A DNA stretch of 64,000 nt from Adenophora triphylla var. japonica. Its lineage: Eukaryota > Streptophyta > Magnoliopsida > Asterales > Campanulaceae. Positions 11,851 to 22,239 of the stretch are shown here, one piece after another (position 1 is the stretch's first letter; every line of letters starts with the position of its first letter). Position numbers and translations under genes: made by a program. Location of the stretch: positions 1-64,000 of the forward strand of contig JAFEMH010001489.1 in the NCBI GenBank assembly GCA_022495995.1, in the 5' to 3' direction. A model generated the notes under the pieces. The model was not told the DNA's origin. It made no database searches and saw only the letters and a list, made by a program, of their open reading frames with translations.

Positions 11851-11867
11851 TCGAAATTGGGAGCTTC
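11851..11867 (+). other. TE1 polypurine tract
   Basis: A purine-rich stretch GAAATTGGGAG lies directly before the LTR start TGATGC. This is where plus-strand synthesis would be primed. Confidence 0.6.
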
Positions 11868-12570
11868 TGATGCGATATTGGAAAATAGAAGTGGGCCCAA
11901 CATCATTTAAATGGGCCTAATAAAATGAAGAAAAGAGGGCCCCGTAGGCCCCTATTAGCCTTGAGGGGGGCCCAGGGGCGGGAAGGCTCCGGCGAGATAA
12001 ACTCACCCCGCCTGGAGACATAGGAGAGTAAATAAGGCGGGATGGATACCCTGGGAAACGGGACGAACAGCAGTAACCCTAGAGCGAGAAGCGACATGGC
12101 TAAGGATAGTCGCACCATGGGCATGGCCGCTTGAAGGCCTAATGTCGTTTGCGGCTTACGTTAAATGAGATCCCGCGTAAGCGCCCAACAGCTAAACTGT
12201 AGCTTGATTTGACTAGGTGAGCAGTGAAATCCCACTAAGTTGAAGGTGGTTGAGGACCCTTTGTAGATGATTGACAAGTGTCTCCCATGTGCAAGGCACA
12301 TGGGGGCTTAGGAGTACAAAATAGAGAAATGGTTCATTTGCATGGTATGTCTCTCTCTCCTCTAAGCTCTATATCTCTCTAGTTTTTCCATTGTTATCAT
12401 CCTTGTGAACCTATAATCTTACTCTCACGCCGGAGGGGTTTCGCCGGAGCCACCCCCGGCCTAGTTTACGTGTATTCTTGTGTGTAGGAGATCAGCCGAA
12501 GAGGGAAGCAGCCGAAGTATCTTGCCAGCTAGGTTCAGTTCCTGTGCAACCATTTTTCATGGCAGCATCA
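11868..12570 (+). repeat. TE1 3' LTR (703 bp)
   Basis: The LTR starts TGATGC and ends GCATCA, a perfect 6-bp terminal inverted repeat. It contains a dyad CCCATGTGC/GCACATGGG at 12284-12304, then a weak TATA-like ACAAAATA near 12316. A C/T-rich leader and a GC-rich CGCCGGAGGGG...CCCCCGG segment follow near the end. No matching 5' LTR is present in the window, so the target duplication cannot be tested. Confidence 0.78.
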
Positions 12571-13267
12571 ATTTTATTTATTTATACATTATTTGTATTA
12601 TGCCAAATTATTTTAATTTTACCATGCACACAAAATCTCACTCGTTGAATTAAAAAAATTAACGATGGAATAATTAATCATAATAATACCTGGAATATCT
12701 TATAAACTATTAATCATTTTGACAAAAAAAAATGACCAGTAACTATTTTATTTTATTTTGAATGGCAAAATACCAATAAAAAGTTGGAGTAATAGTGAAA
12801 TTTCAATTTTCATATATGGAGATTAATTGATTAAATTTAGCATACTCTCTCCGTCCCAGCGGAGTGTGGATTTTTGGTCAACTTTGACCAATAATTTAAA
12901 AAAATAATAATGATCCTAATAAAAATCCAAAAAATGTTATTATTAATATTATTAAGCGTGATACAATAACAAATTTTTAAATTTTTATTAGGATCATTAT
13001 TATTTATTTAAATTATTGGTCAAAGTTGGTCATAAAGAAAAATTATAGTGAATTTTGTATGATTTTAAAGATTTAGTGAATTTTGTATGATTTTAATTTT
13101 GAGACACTTGTATTTCTATTGACGTTGTAGTCATAAAGAAAATTATAGATCATTTATCAATAAAACTATTCTAACTAGGGTTGTTATTGAGCCGAGATCC
13201 AATTAGCTTTTCATTTTCGAGCTCAGTCTCTTTAACATGTAGTCTTATGCATGTTATTACAAAAGGG
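12571..13267. other. AT-rich low-copy DNA with a hairpin MITE remnant
   Basis: No gene seen. Flanking DNA of TE1, with short direct repeats such as TGAATTTTGTATGATTTTAA near 13050-13100. The hairpin at 12843-13035 is listed separately. Confidence 0.5.
12843..13035. mobile_element. Stowaway-like miniature element (partial)
   Basis: It begins TACTCTCTCCGTCCC, close to the Stowaway/Tc1-mariner MITE end with a TA target site. Long inverted arms lie at about 12874-12936 and 12977-13035, sharing TTGGTCAAAGTTGG-type and ATGATCCTAATAAAAAT sequence, so the unit folds into a hairpin. The matching right terminus is not seen, so the copy is degraded or belongs to a variant family. Confidence 0.6.
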
Positions 13268-13716
13268 GATATTGGATGAGTCGGTCGGGGGAGAAACGCG
13301 TTTCTCCGTGCTTCTGGAGAAACGGGGCTTGTTTTGTCGCGCGACATAATAAGCCAGTTTCTGGATATACTTTCATCAGCTTCTGGATATCCAGAAGCTT
13401 TGGAAAGATATCCGAAGTTTTGGAAAGGATATCAGAAACCAAATATTTTTTGGATATCCTTTCCAAAGCTTCCTGATATCCGAAACATTGAATATGGATA
13501 TCCAGAGGCTTTGGAAAGGATAGCCAGGAAAAATATTTGGTTTCTGGATATCCTTTCCAAAGCTTCTGGATATCCTTTCCAAAGCTTCTGGATATCCAGA
13601 AGCTTTGGAAAGAATATCCAGTTGTGGTGGCTACGTATGTCGCGCGACAAAACAAGCCCCGTTTCTCCAGAAGCGACGGAGAAACGCGTTTCTCCCCAAA
13701 TTTTGTGATATTGGAT
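13268..13716. mobile_element. Mutator-like palindromic MITE with 10-bp target duplication
   Basis: GATATTGGAT occurs at 13268-13277 and 13707-13716, flanking a 429-bp unit. Inside are long inverted repeats of roughly 85-95 bp at each end containing GGAGAAACGCGTTTCTCC, GGGGCTTGTTTTG and TGTCGCGCGACA. The centre repeats TTCTGGATATCCAGAA and TTTCCAAAGCTT many times in both orientations. A 9-11 bp duplication with long terminal inverted repeats fits Mutator-like nonautonomous elements. The outermost 10 bp of the two ends differ. No transposase is present; open frames inside are palindrome by-products. Confidence 0.72.
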
Positions 13717-15601
13717 AGTTTGTGGGGAAGTGGTTGTGAAATCAAAGAAGTAAGAAATGAGGCGAGAGGATGAGAGGTTGAAGTAATTAAGGAAGCTTAA
13801 AAATAAAAATAAGCAGGGGAATAAGGAGGAGGAGGAGGCGGGTAGGTGAGGGAGTTGAGGCTGTCCTAGAGTATATTGATTTACATTGATTCTTAGTACT
13901 TCGCCTGTCCCAAAAATGAATACAATTTAAAATTTTATTTGATCGGTAAAAAAATGATGAGTGAAAAAGTTGTTTAAAAAATATACATTCATTTCACTTC
14001 CGAGACAAAATTTTCAAGAAAATAGGAATTCGTTTTGATCTTCTTTGTGTCAAGAAAGGTGTTATTTTGTGATCCTTATATTTTTAAAATTAGTTTTTAA
14101 TATTGTAAAGTTTTCTGAAATCAACTTAATTTGGGAACTCAACAAATGTTGAAATGTAGTAGATTAACAAGTAAAATGGCCTTAAAATATAATGTAGGAC
14201 TATTTGAGTGGAGTTAGGCATAAGTGTTGAATTGAGGTGACTAATTAGTGATCTATCAATTTATAGCAATGCTGCAGATTAAGATTAATATGAGAGAAAC
14301 AGTGTATTGATTTCAAGTAGTTCAAATAATATAGAGACTTATTAAATGTGATCTTGTCTAGGGTCGGGCAACGAGTTTTAGACCTAGCAGGAAAGGGAAT
14401 TTATTTCATTCGTGTCCCCGAATGATACTCATATCCATGGAATGGGACGTTGACAATTAATGGCCAAGGCAACAGTTTTTTCGTTTAATAAGAAGATTGC
14501 TATAGAATATTGACGTAAATAATTGAGGTGAATGAATGAATAATATTCGAAGGGAGCCCTTTGTGTCTTTGGCATGTTGTCTGTTTCTTATTTTCTCCCT
14601 TTATACATTGCTTTATCTAATCACCTATAAGTACTTTTCAGTTTGACTTTGATTAGGAAAAAGAAACATTTTGTCCATGGCAGAAAATCAAATCATTAGA
14701 AGACTCTATGCAGGAGCGTCTACTTAGCACTGTCATTGAAAGTATAGCAACTCTTTGAACATTCCTTTAATTTTGTATATTTTGTTTGTGTTATTATGAT
14801 AACAATTCTGAAATAATAACTACTGACCCTAGACAAAGGGTGATTAAAATAAATTTATAAAAAAAAATTCAAGTGTCTATGATTAACGCGTCAAAAAATG
14901 CTTATCATCACGTGTCATCGGCACGGGTTAGGAGTACTAGTCTATTACAATAGGGAATGACAATAATCGCTAAGACAAAGAGGGTTAGAGATTAAACTTC
15001 AAAAAATGATCTGACGAACCTCGATTCTCCTTCCCTCAACCGATTATAACTCCCCACCTCCTCCTCCCGAACCATCTTTAAACTTCCCACCATACAAGTT
15101 CAAAGACAAACTTCCCACATTTCTGTAAAATAAAAAACTTCACTATTCACGGTTTCGAACCTTTAGAAGCTTTAAAAGGTTAGGATTTCTCTTTCACACC
15201 AATTTTTCTTCTTTGTAAGACTCTTTGGACTTTTGGGTTGAATTATGGTTATGTTTTTAACTTTTACTAAATTATGTTGATTTTTTATCTCCATATTTTT
15301 GTTTGCAAAATTACAATTACACAAGGAAATAAAATACACAAATTGAAATACAATTAAAACTGAAATGAAATTGAATCAATAAACTAAACTGTAAAGCAAG
15401 TGAATCGGCAGTAAAAATCATGAATCAGTATACTTAATACTTATTTGTCCCCTCACTGATAATGCTTGAGGTTACCTTGAACGTGAGTCTCCCAGGATAG
15501 AACGTTCTGACCGAGGACACTTTGCACCTAAAAGGCCTGTACAGTATCACCACCACAATGCGAATATGCAAGAAGGCTAAGGAAAAGATGTAACAATATG
15601 C

Positions 15602-15637
<36 letters not shown>

Positions 15638-15681
15638 GAGCTGCTGGAAAACTTGGTGCGTTCAAATGATTTGTGATGGCT
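13717..15681. other. AT-rich intergenic DNA, no gene recognised
   Basis: No frame with a recognisable domain. Short C/T-rich and A-rich runs, a degenerate CTGTCCCAAAAATG sequence near 13905 and a GA microsatellite at 15605-15633 are the only structure seen. The part at 15290-15530 reads like retroelement-derived noncoding DNA but no ends can be fixed. This is the left flank of TE2; its right flank resumes at 23298. Confidence 0.5.
15605..15633. repeat. (GA)n microsatellite
   Basis: About 14 GA units in a row, next to the TE2 insertion site. Confidence 0.95.
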
Positions 15682-15686
15682 CCATC

Positions 15687-16740
15687 TGTAGACACCCCAT
15701 TCTGAACCAATAATTCATGATTACACTACTCTTCGTCTCTCTTTTGTGTTTTGATGAAAGCACATTAGTTTCGTCACGTTTCGTTAAGTTTCTAACTAAC
15801 CTCGTTAGTTTTGGACCTAACTGACTAACGGAATAAACTGAAGAGGATAAAATAGTCATCAGACTAGATATCTCGCACGAGATATCATATCTCGCGCGAG
15901 ATATCCACTCGACAGGATGTGCAGAAATCACTCTCCTTCTCCGTTTCAACCTCCTTTCTTGATAAACCTCATCTAATCCGGTTCTCCAATCAGAATTGAG
16001 TTCTGAAAGCTTCCTAGGAGTGTTTTACCTCTCCACCTCTACCTCCTAAACCCCTATAAATACTTGGTGACTTCCCTTTGTTTCAAGGTCGAATTCCACA
16101 CAACACACACAATTTGTTGGTTTCTCTCCACGAAAGATTCCTTCAAATCACTCACAAAAACCTCCCTAAAATCACCTAAAGTTTGTTTATCAACCTTGTT
16201 GATCAAAAAACATCAAAACCCGAATCAAGCATTGAGGCGAAGCTCTGTCCGCATCAAGATTTGACTCTCATATTGAGTCGAAACTCTGCCCAAATCACTT
16301 CTCGATCGAGAAAACATCTTAGAACCACGTTCTAAATCAAATCCTCCCTAAACTAGGTAAACTCCTATACTTTTACTCTTGTTTTCTTAATCTCTCTCTA
16401 TTGGCTTTTAGAGTAGTGTAATCCCATCAAAAGGATTAGCCTAGAGTCCCTTCAATCGATGAAGGCGATCTCGAAGCGTACAATCCGACATTCCTAATCA
16501 AGAAATTGATTAGGGTTTTCTTGTTCTTTATTTAATTAGTAATTAAAAAGATTGATAATACTCAATTAGCAAGACCGATCTCCGAATTGGGTGGAATGGA
16601 TGCTCCTCGACCTACCCATTCGATAACTTAACCCCCGAACCCTCAAATCTCTTTAAAATCAAAAAAGGTTTTTCTTATTGTTTTCCTAAATAAATAATAA
16701 GTGGCGACTCTGTTATTCGAAAAATTCACGCATCGCTACA
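15687..16740 (+). repeat. TE2 5' LTR
   Basis: Starts TGTAGACACC and ends TCGCTACA. A TATA box TATAAATA is at 16055-16062, preceded by two palindromes at 15867-15904. U5 carries TGGCGACTC at 16702-16710, an echo of the primer site 42 bp before the true one. Confidence 0.95.
15867..15904. promoter_or_regulatory. TE2 LTR palindrome pair
   Basis: GATATCTCGCACGAGATATC (15867-15886, one mismatched pair) is followed directly by the perfect 18-mer ATATCTCGCGCGAGATAT (15887-15904). They lie 150 bp upstream of the TATA box. The 3' LTR carries the same pair at 22421-22458. A factor-binding role is inferred. Confidence 0.6.
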
Positions 16741-16743
16741 GTT

Positions 16744-16761
16744 TGGCGACTCTGCTGGGGA
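16744..16761 (+). other. TE2 primer-binding site
   Basis: TGGCGACTCTGCTGGGGA begins 3 bp after the 5' LTR. It pairs with the 3' CCA end of a tRNA. Ogre-type primer sites have been assigned to tRNA-Arg as I remember, but the tRNA is not verified here. TE3 and TE9 have near-identical sites. Confidence 0.85.
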
Positions 16762-18231
16762 CAATTAATTAAGAGGGTTAGACTTGCGTTACAATTGAGT
16801 AGTATCAATCTTTTTATTTTTCTGTAAAAATTCTGATTTTTCTAGATTTTTTGGAATTTTTCGACACTATTTTCAAAAAAACTGTTCGAATACTTATCCC
16901 GCGCGAGATATACTAATCTCGCGCGAGATTTGTATACGGTTCTGTAAAAGACAAAATTCCTCCCTGTTTTGGCGGCGGTATCAAATCAAAACAAACAGAC
17001 TGCCTTAGTTGACTCTTTAAAATCTAAAGAAGTAAAATGCATTGGTTGGTTGACATTTACTTTAAAGTTTGACCACTATGCTGACTTCTCCTCTTTGTTA
17101 ACCTTTCAAAAAAAAAAGGGGTTGACCATATTAAAAAAAAAAAAAAAAAATAAAAAAAAAAAGTCAAAACAGTTTCGAAATTTTCAAAATAAAATTCAGA
17201 AATTTCAAAATAAATTAGTATTATTATTTTGCTTGTGCTAACTTTGCAGGGTAGAATAATTTTAATTACTCGAATTATATACCTGCGTGTGATTGGTTAT
17301 TTAATTTAAAGTCCGGTCCATGGAGGATTCGGGAGTTGTAATTTAAATTAATTTATCTCTCGCTCTCTATCTCTTTAAGTGGAACTACGACGGCCTGAGT
17401 CTTCCTAATTTGGGAGAAACGTAGGCAACCACTTGGTGCGGCCATTATCTGTTTTATTTTGTTTTCAAAATTAAAACTTTCTATTTTACTCTATCACCTA
17501 GATTGACTATCACACACGCGCACTCATATATAACTGTCATTGCACTACATACCCTCTATAAACCCGGGATCCACACTAACGACGGATGACGGTAACCACC
17601 TAGTCGCCGGTCTCTCCGAAGTTGGATCATCCCACTCCGCGTATTCAATCCACCTAGATTGTCATATCGCGGGGAGCCTAGCCTTCCAGCCCTGCATCGC
17701 CACATATCATGTAGATTGACTTTTTAAGACACTCCTTGACCGGTCGGTTTGATCTTGGAGTCCTTGTAATCCCTTGTCAAGATCGTTTTGTGCAATAATC
17801 CACGGAAAAGAAATCAATAAATTGTCGCTTCGAAATTGTCCCATCGGAAACGTCCCTACGGTTGTCCCTTCGGATTTGCCCCTAAAAAGAGAAAATTTTC
17901 TCATCAAGATTATTGCACAAAACTTGATGTTACTTTGGATTACTCCGACCCCTAGGTCCCTAGGTTTGGTTCTTGAACTTTAGAAACCCCCAAAATGGAT
18001 TTTCCGTCCGACCAAAATTAGGATTAAAATCAGAAAATTGTGACTTTCCGTGGTGAAGTCTCGCGCGAGACTACTTGTCTCGTACGAGTTAAGTGTTCGG
18101 TCTTTTCGTGTTTTGGTCAAAACCTTCAAACCTTCAAGCCTTCATTCACCCTATTCAGCCGACTTGTTGGGACTCGATCATGATTTAACACGGTTGCTAC
18201 ACGTCTAGGTTCTTCGCCAAAGCTCGACACG
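16762..18231 (+). other. TE2 5' leader
   Basis: Noncoding. It holds TATCCCGCGCGAGATA and AATCTCGCGCGAGATT at 16895-16930, an A-rich run near 17110-17165 and a stem-loop of the GAACTACG/CGTAGG type at 17381-17430. It also carries AGTCTCGCGCGAGACT at 18057-18072 and CTCGTACGAG at 18079-18088, about 150 bp before the gag ATG. A small open frame at 16969-17241 is mostly A-run coding and not credible. Confidence 0.7.
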
Positions 18232-19595
18232 ATGTCTGCTTCACCTTCTACCACCGAGGCCGATTTCAACGATGCTAAGGTCCAACTCATCAAAGCCATG
18301 ACTAGGTTGGATGAACAAAGTAAGCAAATTGATGAGCAAAACGCCCAAATGGCCGCCCTCATGAAAGAACTCCACGAGTTGAAAGTCAAGAAAGGCAGAA
18401 AACAAAAGCAGAAAGTGGAATCCTCCTCCGACGAAGAGGAATCCTACACCAAAGTGAATAGAAAAACCAAGAAGTCAAGCAAGAAAAAGGAAGAATCCGA
18501 TTCCTCCTCTTCCTCATCCTCCTCCGATGATGAGGAACATACCTCCAAAGGTGCTAAAACCAAGAAAGAAGGCAGTGGTGAAACTACTAAACTTGGTGAC
18601 CATGTTACTAAGAACTACCTCGAAAAGAAGCTTGCAACTCTTGACACTTCCAAAGGGTCATTCGTTCCATTTGATCCCGATGCTCTTCAACAGTCCATCA
18701 CTAAGTTTCCTCGCAAGTACAAGACACCCGATATCGCCAAGTTCAATGGTACTACGTCCTCGAGCTCATGTTGAGACCTACGCTTGGGCCGTGCTTCCAA
18801 TGGGCGTTGATAACACAATCTTGGCCCAATGCTTTCCTCAAACTTTAGAAGGTCTTTGCAAGGGATTGGTACATGTCTCTTCCTACGACTACAAGGCTTG
18901 ATTGGTCATCCGCATGTTTAGTCTTCCAAAGGCAGTTTGAAGACAACTCCACTTACCGCCCTACTAGGAGGGATCTTGAACAAACCAAGCAACATGCAAA
19001 TGAGTTCTTTACCGAATTTTCTAGAAGATGGAGACTCAAACTCATTGAAATTGTCGAAAGGCCTACTCTCAAAGAGCAAATCCACATCTTCCTTCAATGC
19101 CTTCGTGATGAATTTCAAGAGAAGCTCGCCGGTAACTACTTTCCTAGTTTCAATGAACTCCTCGAGTCCGGAATTAGGGTTGACGACTTCCTAAAAAGCA
19201 AAAAGAAGGAATGTACTTTCCGCTACAACAAACCCGCTACAAGTAAGGATGCTTCAGTCAACGCCATTGCAGTCAACCACTCCAACACCGGAAAGTATTC
19301 TGCTGTTCCTCCTCCTGAAAAGAAAAAGAGGCACTACGATAAAATTGAAGGAATCACTCAAGAGGAACTCTTCGATGTGCTTGTCCAGAATGAAAAGATC
19401 AAACCAAGGGAAGGTGGTCCTCCGAAGGATATGGGTCCGAATCATGCTCATCACTTATTCTGCAAGTACCACAACTTCACCGGCCATGACACCAACTCCT
19501 GCCACCACTTGAAGGACATCATACAAGACCTCTTTGATAATGGAGATCTAGAACGTCCCAACGTCATCACCAATCCTCTTTCTCGTACTCCATGA
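18232..19595 (+). pseudogene. gag: TE2 gag, frameshifted
   Basis: From the ATG at 18232 the N-terminal part is a heptad-like segment (about residues 20-50) and a Lys/Glu/Ser-rich acidic tract. It reaches DIAKFNG, a hallmark just before the plant gag core. Two frame changes, near 18755-18775 and 18860, split the core; the later frame (18873-19595) has FQRQFEDN, FFTEFSRRWR and a knuckle-like CKYHNFTGHDTNSC. Gag would build the particle and bind RNA. The copy is broken although its LTRs are young, so it probably moved with proteins supplied by relatives, or the frame changes are recent. Confidence 0.82.
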
Positions 19596-20090
19596 AGAAG
19601 ATGAAGCTCCAAGAAGAAATCTACACTTACCACTTTGGGGCTACCACTATCCTCTCCCTTTCTCCTTTGATAGAAGTAGATTAGGTTTTAAATTTCCAAG
19701 TATGAACTCGAAGAGTCGTTCTGTCTTTCTAGTACTCCTCACCTCCTCTAGTTTGTGTCTTCTAAACTATCGAGTCTGTTCTTAAATTTCTCAATAAATT
19801 AAAGTAATTTCTTTCCTAAACACTTTTCCTAAAGTTGTTCTACCTCATGAATATCATTCAACTCATGCAAAATAATGGACCTTCCATTCCCTAAATCATC
19901 GCAAAAATAGAAACTTCTAAGTGACTTTAAAAAACAAGTTATCCTTAGGAAGCTTAAGGGCTAAACATTACCCCTACTGAAAGTTAGAAACCAACAAGCG
20001 AAGAAAGCCAAAGGTGCTGCTGTCAACATTCATCCAAAGAAAAGTGGGGCTACTCAACTCAAGGCTTTGAGAGTACAAATAAAAAGCTCG

Positions 20091-20119
20091 CTAGGACGAA
20101 ACTCCTCAATTCGTCCTAG
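20091..20119 (+). other. CTAGG/CCTAG stem-loop 1
   Basis: CTAGGACGAA at 20091-20100 pairs perfectly with TTCGTCCTAG at 20110-20119 around a 9-nt loop, followed by GCAAAAA. The same frame around a different stem occurs at 20810-20839 and 31093-31123. Confidence 0.6.
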
Positions 20120-20139
20120 GCAAAAATAGAGCATCGAAT

Positions 20140-20172
<33 letters not shown>

Positions 20173-20809
20173 AAGCCTTCATCGCCCCACAACAAGGATG
20201 GAATTTCAGCAAAGGCAAGAGGGACTCTCACACAAAGAAGAGGAGTCAAGTGATACCAACAAAAGAAAAGAGGATTCCTCAAAATCCTCCTACATCAAGT
20301 GAAGAAGACTTTCAGTATCAAGAAAAATATTTACCCTTAAGTCATACTAATGATTGGCTTCCTTCTCAAACTTATTTAGAAACTTCTAGATGATACACGG
20401 TTCATTAAAAGGTAGAATAACTTTTCTAGATCTTTGAGCCAAGAAGCGTTTCTCGTTGAGTCTAGGGGCTTCCTGTTAGCCACTCTCATACACACTCTCG
20501 AAATCCAAGCATCAAAACTGGGGCTTCCTATCCTTTCCTCCCCCAGTCAATCTCTACTTCAAACTCTTCAAAATAATCAAATCTGCATTAGGGGCTTTCC
20601 TCCTTGCTTCTCCCTCTCATCATTAGAGAATACACTTCTCCAAAAAAAACAATGCTTGGATCACCTTCCAATGAATAGAGTCCGTCTCTCCTAAACTAAC
20701 TTGAGATCTCATTTATCTCTCCTCAATAAGATTTTCTCTCTCTAAGTTCTCTTCGAGTTACATACTATTCAAAAAAAAAATGAAAAAAAAGACGCAAAAG
20801 AGATGCCCG

Positions 20810-20839
20810 CTAGATTGAAAACCCGAAAGGGCGGTCTAG
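20810..20839 (+). other. CTAGG/CCTAG stem-loop 2
   Basis: CTAGATTG pairs with CGGTCTAG (two G-U pairs) around AAAACCCGAAAGGG, which can form an inner CCC-GAAA-GGG hairpin. GCAAAAA follows. Confidence 0.6.
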
Positions 20840-21564
20840 GCAAAAACCAGGGTGCGCACTAAGAAAAAAAAATCATATCATAGGACAAAGGGAGAGTATT
20901 CTTCAGCCTTCTTCATCAAACATCATTCGATCTTATTCAAATCAAATCAACAAGGAGAGTCTTCTTCGATCATCTTCAAATCAAGAGAGCTGCTTCACAA
21001 GCATGTTCACAAAGTCATCTACCACTTGCAAGAAACTTGGGGCTTGAGACACCAAAGGGCCTTAGACATAGAGACATCACGACAGTTGACAGATTTGTAG
21101 TCGTTTGCCTCCTAGAGACACGACTCAAAGGAGAAGTAAGAATGAAAATTCTCAACAGACCTAGATGGGTTCACACAAGGATACTCATCGAACGAAATTC
21201 TACAACAATACAACCTCGCTGACTAGCAATGTTCTGCAAACCTGATTGGGTCCCAACTTGTCAAACACAAGTTCACTCATATAGTTCACCCATCTCAAAT
21301 ACAAATCCATACAAATTTCCCTGCATTTCCATATACCATATACTCATACATAAACTCACCACCAAAATGTCCGATCGGCCATTTACACGAACAGACGTGT
21401 GCACCACCACGTAAGTCCAGTTAAACAACTAAAATCTGGAAAATCTATTTGGAATCTTTATGTGCTGACAGGTACAGAAAGGTAAGAATCATTCGGGTCC
21501 ATCCGAGACCATCGTGCATATATCCTTGCATTACAGGGACCGACAGAACCTTCATCTCAACCGA

Positions 21565-21935
21565 CAACTTCAAGTCCGTGACCTCGGAGACATCAACAAA
21601 GTCTGTGATAACAGCAACCTCAAGTCCGTGACCTCGGCGACATCAACAAAGTCTGTGATGGCAGCAACCTCAAGTCCGTGACCTCGGCAACATCAACAAA
21701 GTCTATGACGGCAGCAACTTCAAGACCGTGACCTCGGCAACAATATCAAAGTCTGTGACGGCAGCAACTTCAAGTCCGTGACCTCGGCAACCTCAACAAA
21801 GTCTGTGATGGCAGCAAACTTCAAGTCCGTGACCTCGGCAATGACAACAAAGTCCGTGACCTCGGCAACGACAACAAAGTCCGTGACCTCGGCAACGACA
21901 ACAAAGTCCGTGACCTCGGCAACAACAAGCTACGT
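21565..21935 (+). repeat. TE2 3' tandem-repeat array
   Basis: About five 51-bp units containing AAGTCCGTGACCTCGG and AACAAAGTCTGTGA run to about 21820. About four 27-bp units with the same core then follow. Its position between gag and LTR matches repeat arrays of Tat-type elements. Confidence 0.88.
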
Positions 21936-22106
21936 CAGTAACCTCGGACGGCGCACTTCAACAACTTCATCAACAAATGGGTATCATCAGAATTGGGTCA
22001 AGTCCTTGATTCCTCAGTATGATTTTACCTTTTCAAAAAAAATACCTCTTCAATTTTCAAAAATGCTTTTCAAAATACCTAAAATAGCCTTTTTAGTGTT
22101 TTGGAG

Positions 22107-22160
22107 TCGAACTACGTTTGGTCTGATTCTCTCTTAGAGATACGTAGGCAGCCGTGCGGC
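22107..22160 (+). other. GAACTACG/CGTAGG stem-loop (TE2 3' copy)
   Basis: CGAACTACG pairs with TACGTAGGC, and GATTCTC pairs partly with GAGA inside. The motif recurs at 17381, 31217, 37451, 37805, 38137 and 42063, and inverted at 26358-26400. Confidence 0.6.
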
Positions 22161-22196
22161 ACGACCATCCCAATGTTCAGAATGATGTCTTTTCTA

Positions 22197-22239
22197 TCGA
22201 CGACACTTCTTCTTTCATAAGACACAGCGCCGAGGGGCT
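22197..22239 (+). other. TE2 pre-PPT element and polypurine tract
   Basis: TCGACGACACTTC...GCGCCGAGGGGCTC precedes the 3' LTR directly. CGACGAC...GCCGAGGGGCT is shared with TE4, TE5 and TE7, where CGACG pairs with CGTCG. The GAGGGGCT end is the likely polypurine tract. Confidence 0.65.

Larger units (their letters stand above)
1230..12570 (+). mobile_element. TE1: 5'-truncated Tat/Ogre-type Ty3-gypsy retrotransposon
   Basis: Order on +: gag, protease, RT, Ty3 RNase H, a second plant-type RNase H, integrase, tandem-repeat 3' region, an antisense gene and a 3' LTR. The second RNase H before integrase and an antisense gene after pol are known features of the Tat/Ogre/Retand group. The 5' LTR, primer site and gag start are missing. 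Sense genes carry several frameshifts and stops, while the antisense gene is intact. The LTR ends TGATGC...GCATCA at 12570. Confidence 0.88.
19596..22196 (+). other. TE2 3' noncoding region
   Basis: No pol domain is present in any frame. The stretch has A-rich runs (20140-20166, 20770-20790), two stem-loops of the CTAGG/CCTAG type (20091-20119 and 20810-20839), a tandem array at 21565-21935 and a GAACTACG/CGTAGG stem-loop at 22107-22160. The CTAGG elements resemble the one just after pol in TE5, so they may mark the remnant end of a lost pol. Confidence 0.7.

Noticed and set aside
13257..13773. Several overlapping frames in the palindromic MITE
   Set aside because: They mirror each other on both strands because the DNA is palindromic; no transposase motif.
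13897..14010. Second Stowaway-like element
   Set aside because: Only one degenerate end (TACTTCGCCTGTCCC) is seen; no inverted partner or TA duplication.
15662..15949. Minus-strand frame repeated at 22177-22503
   Set aside because: It lies in both TE2 LTRs, antisense, and codes no recognisable protein.
16969..17241. + strand 90-codon frame in the TE2 leader
   Set aside because: Half of it is a lysine run from A-rich DNA; no conserved motif.
21778..22137. + strand frame with TKSVTSAT repeats
   Set aside because: Product of the 27-bp tandem array in the TE2 3' region.
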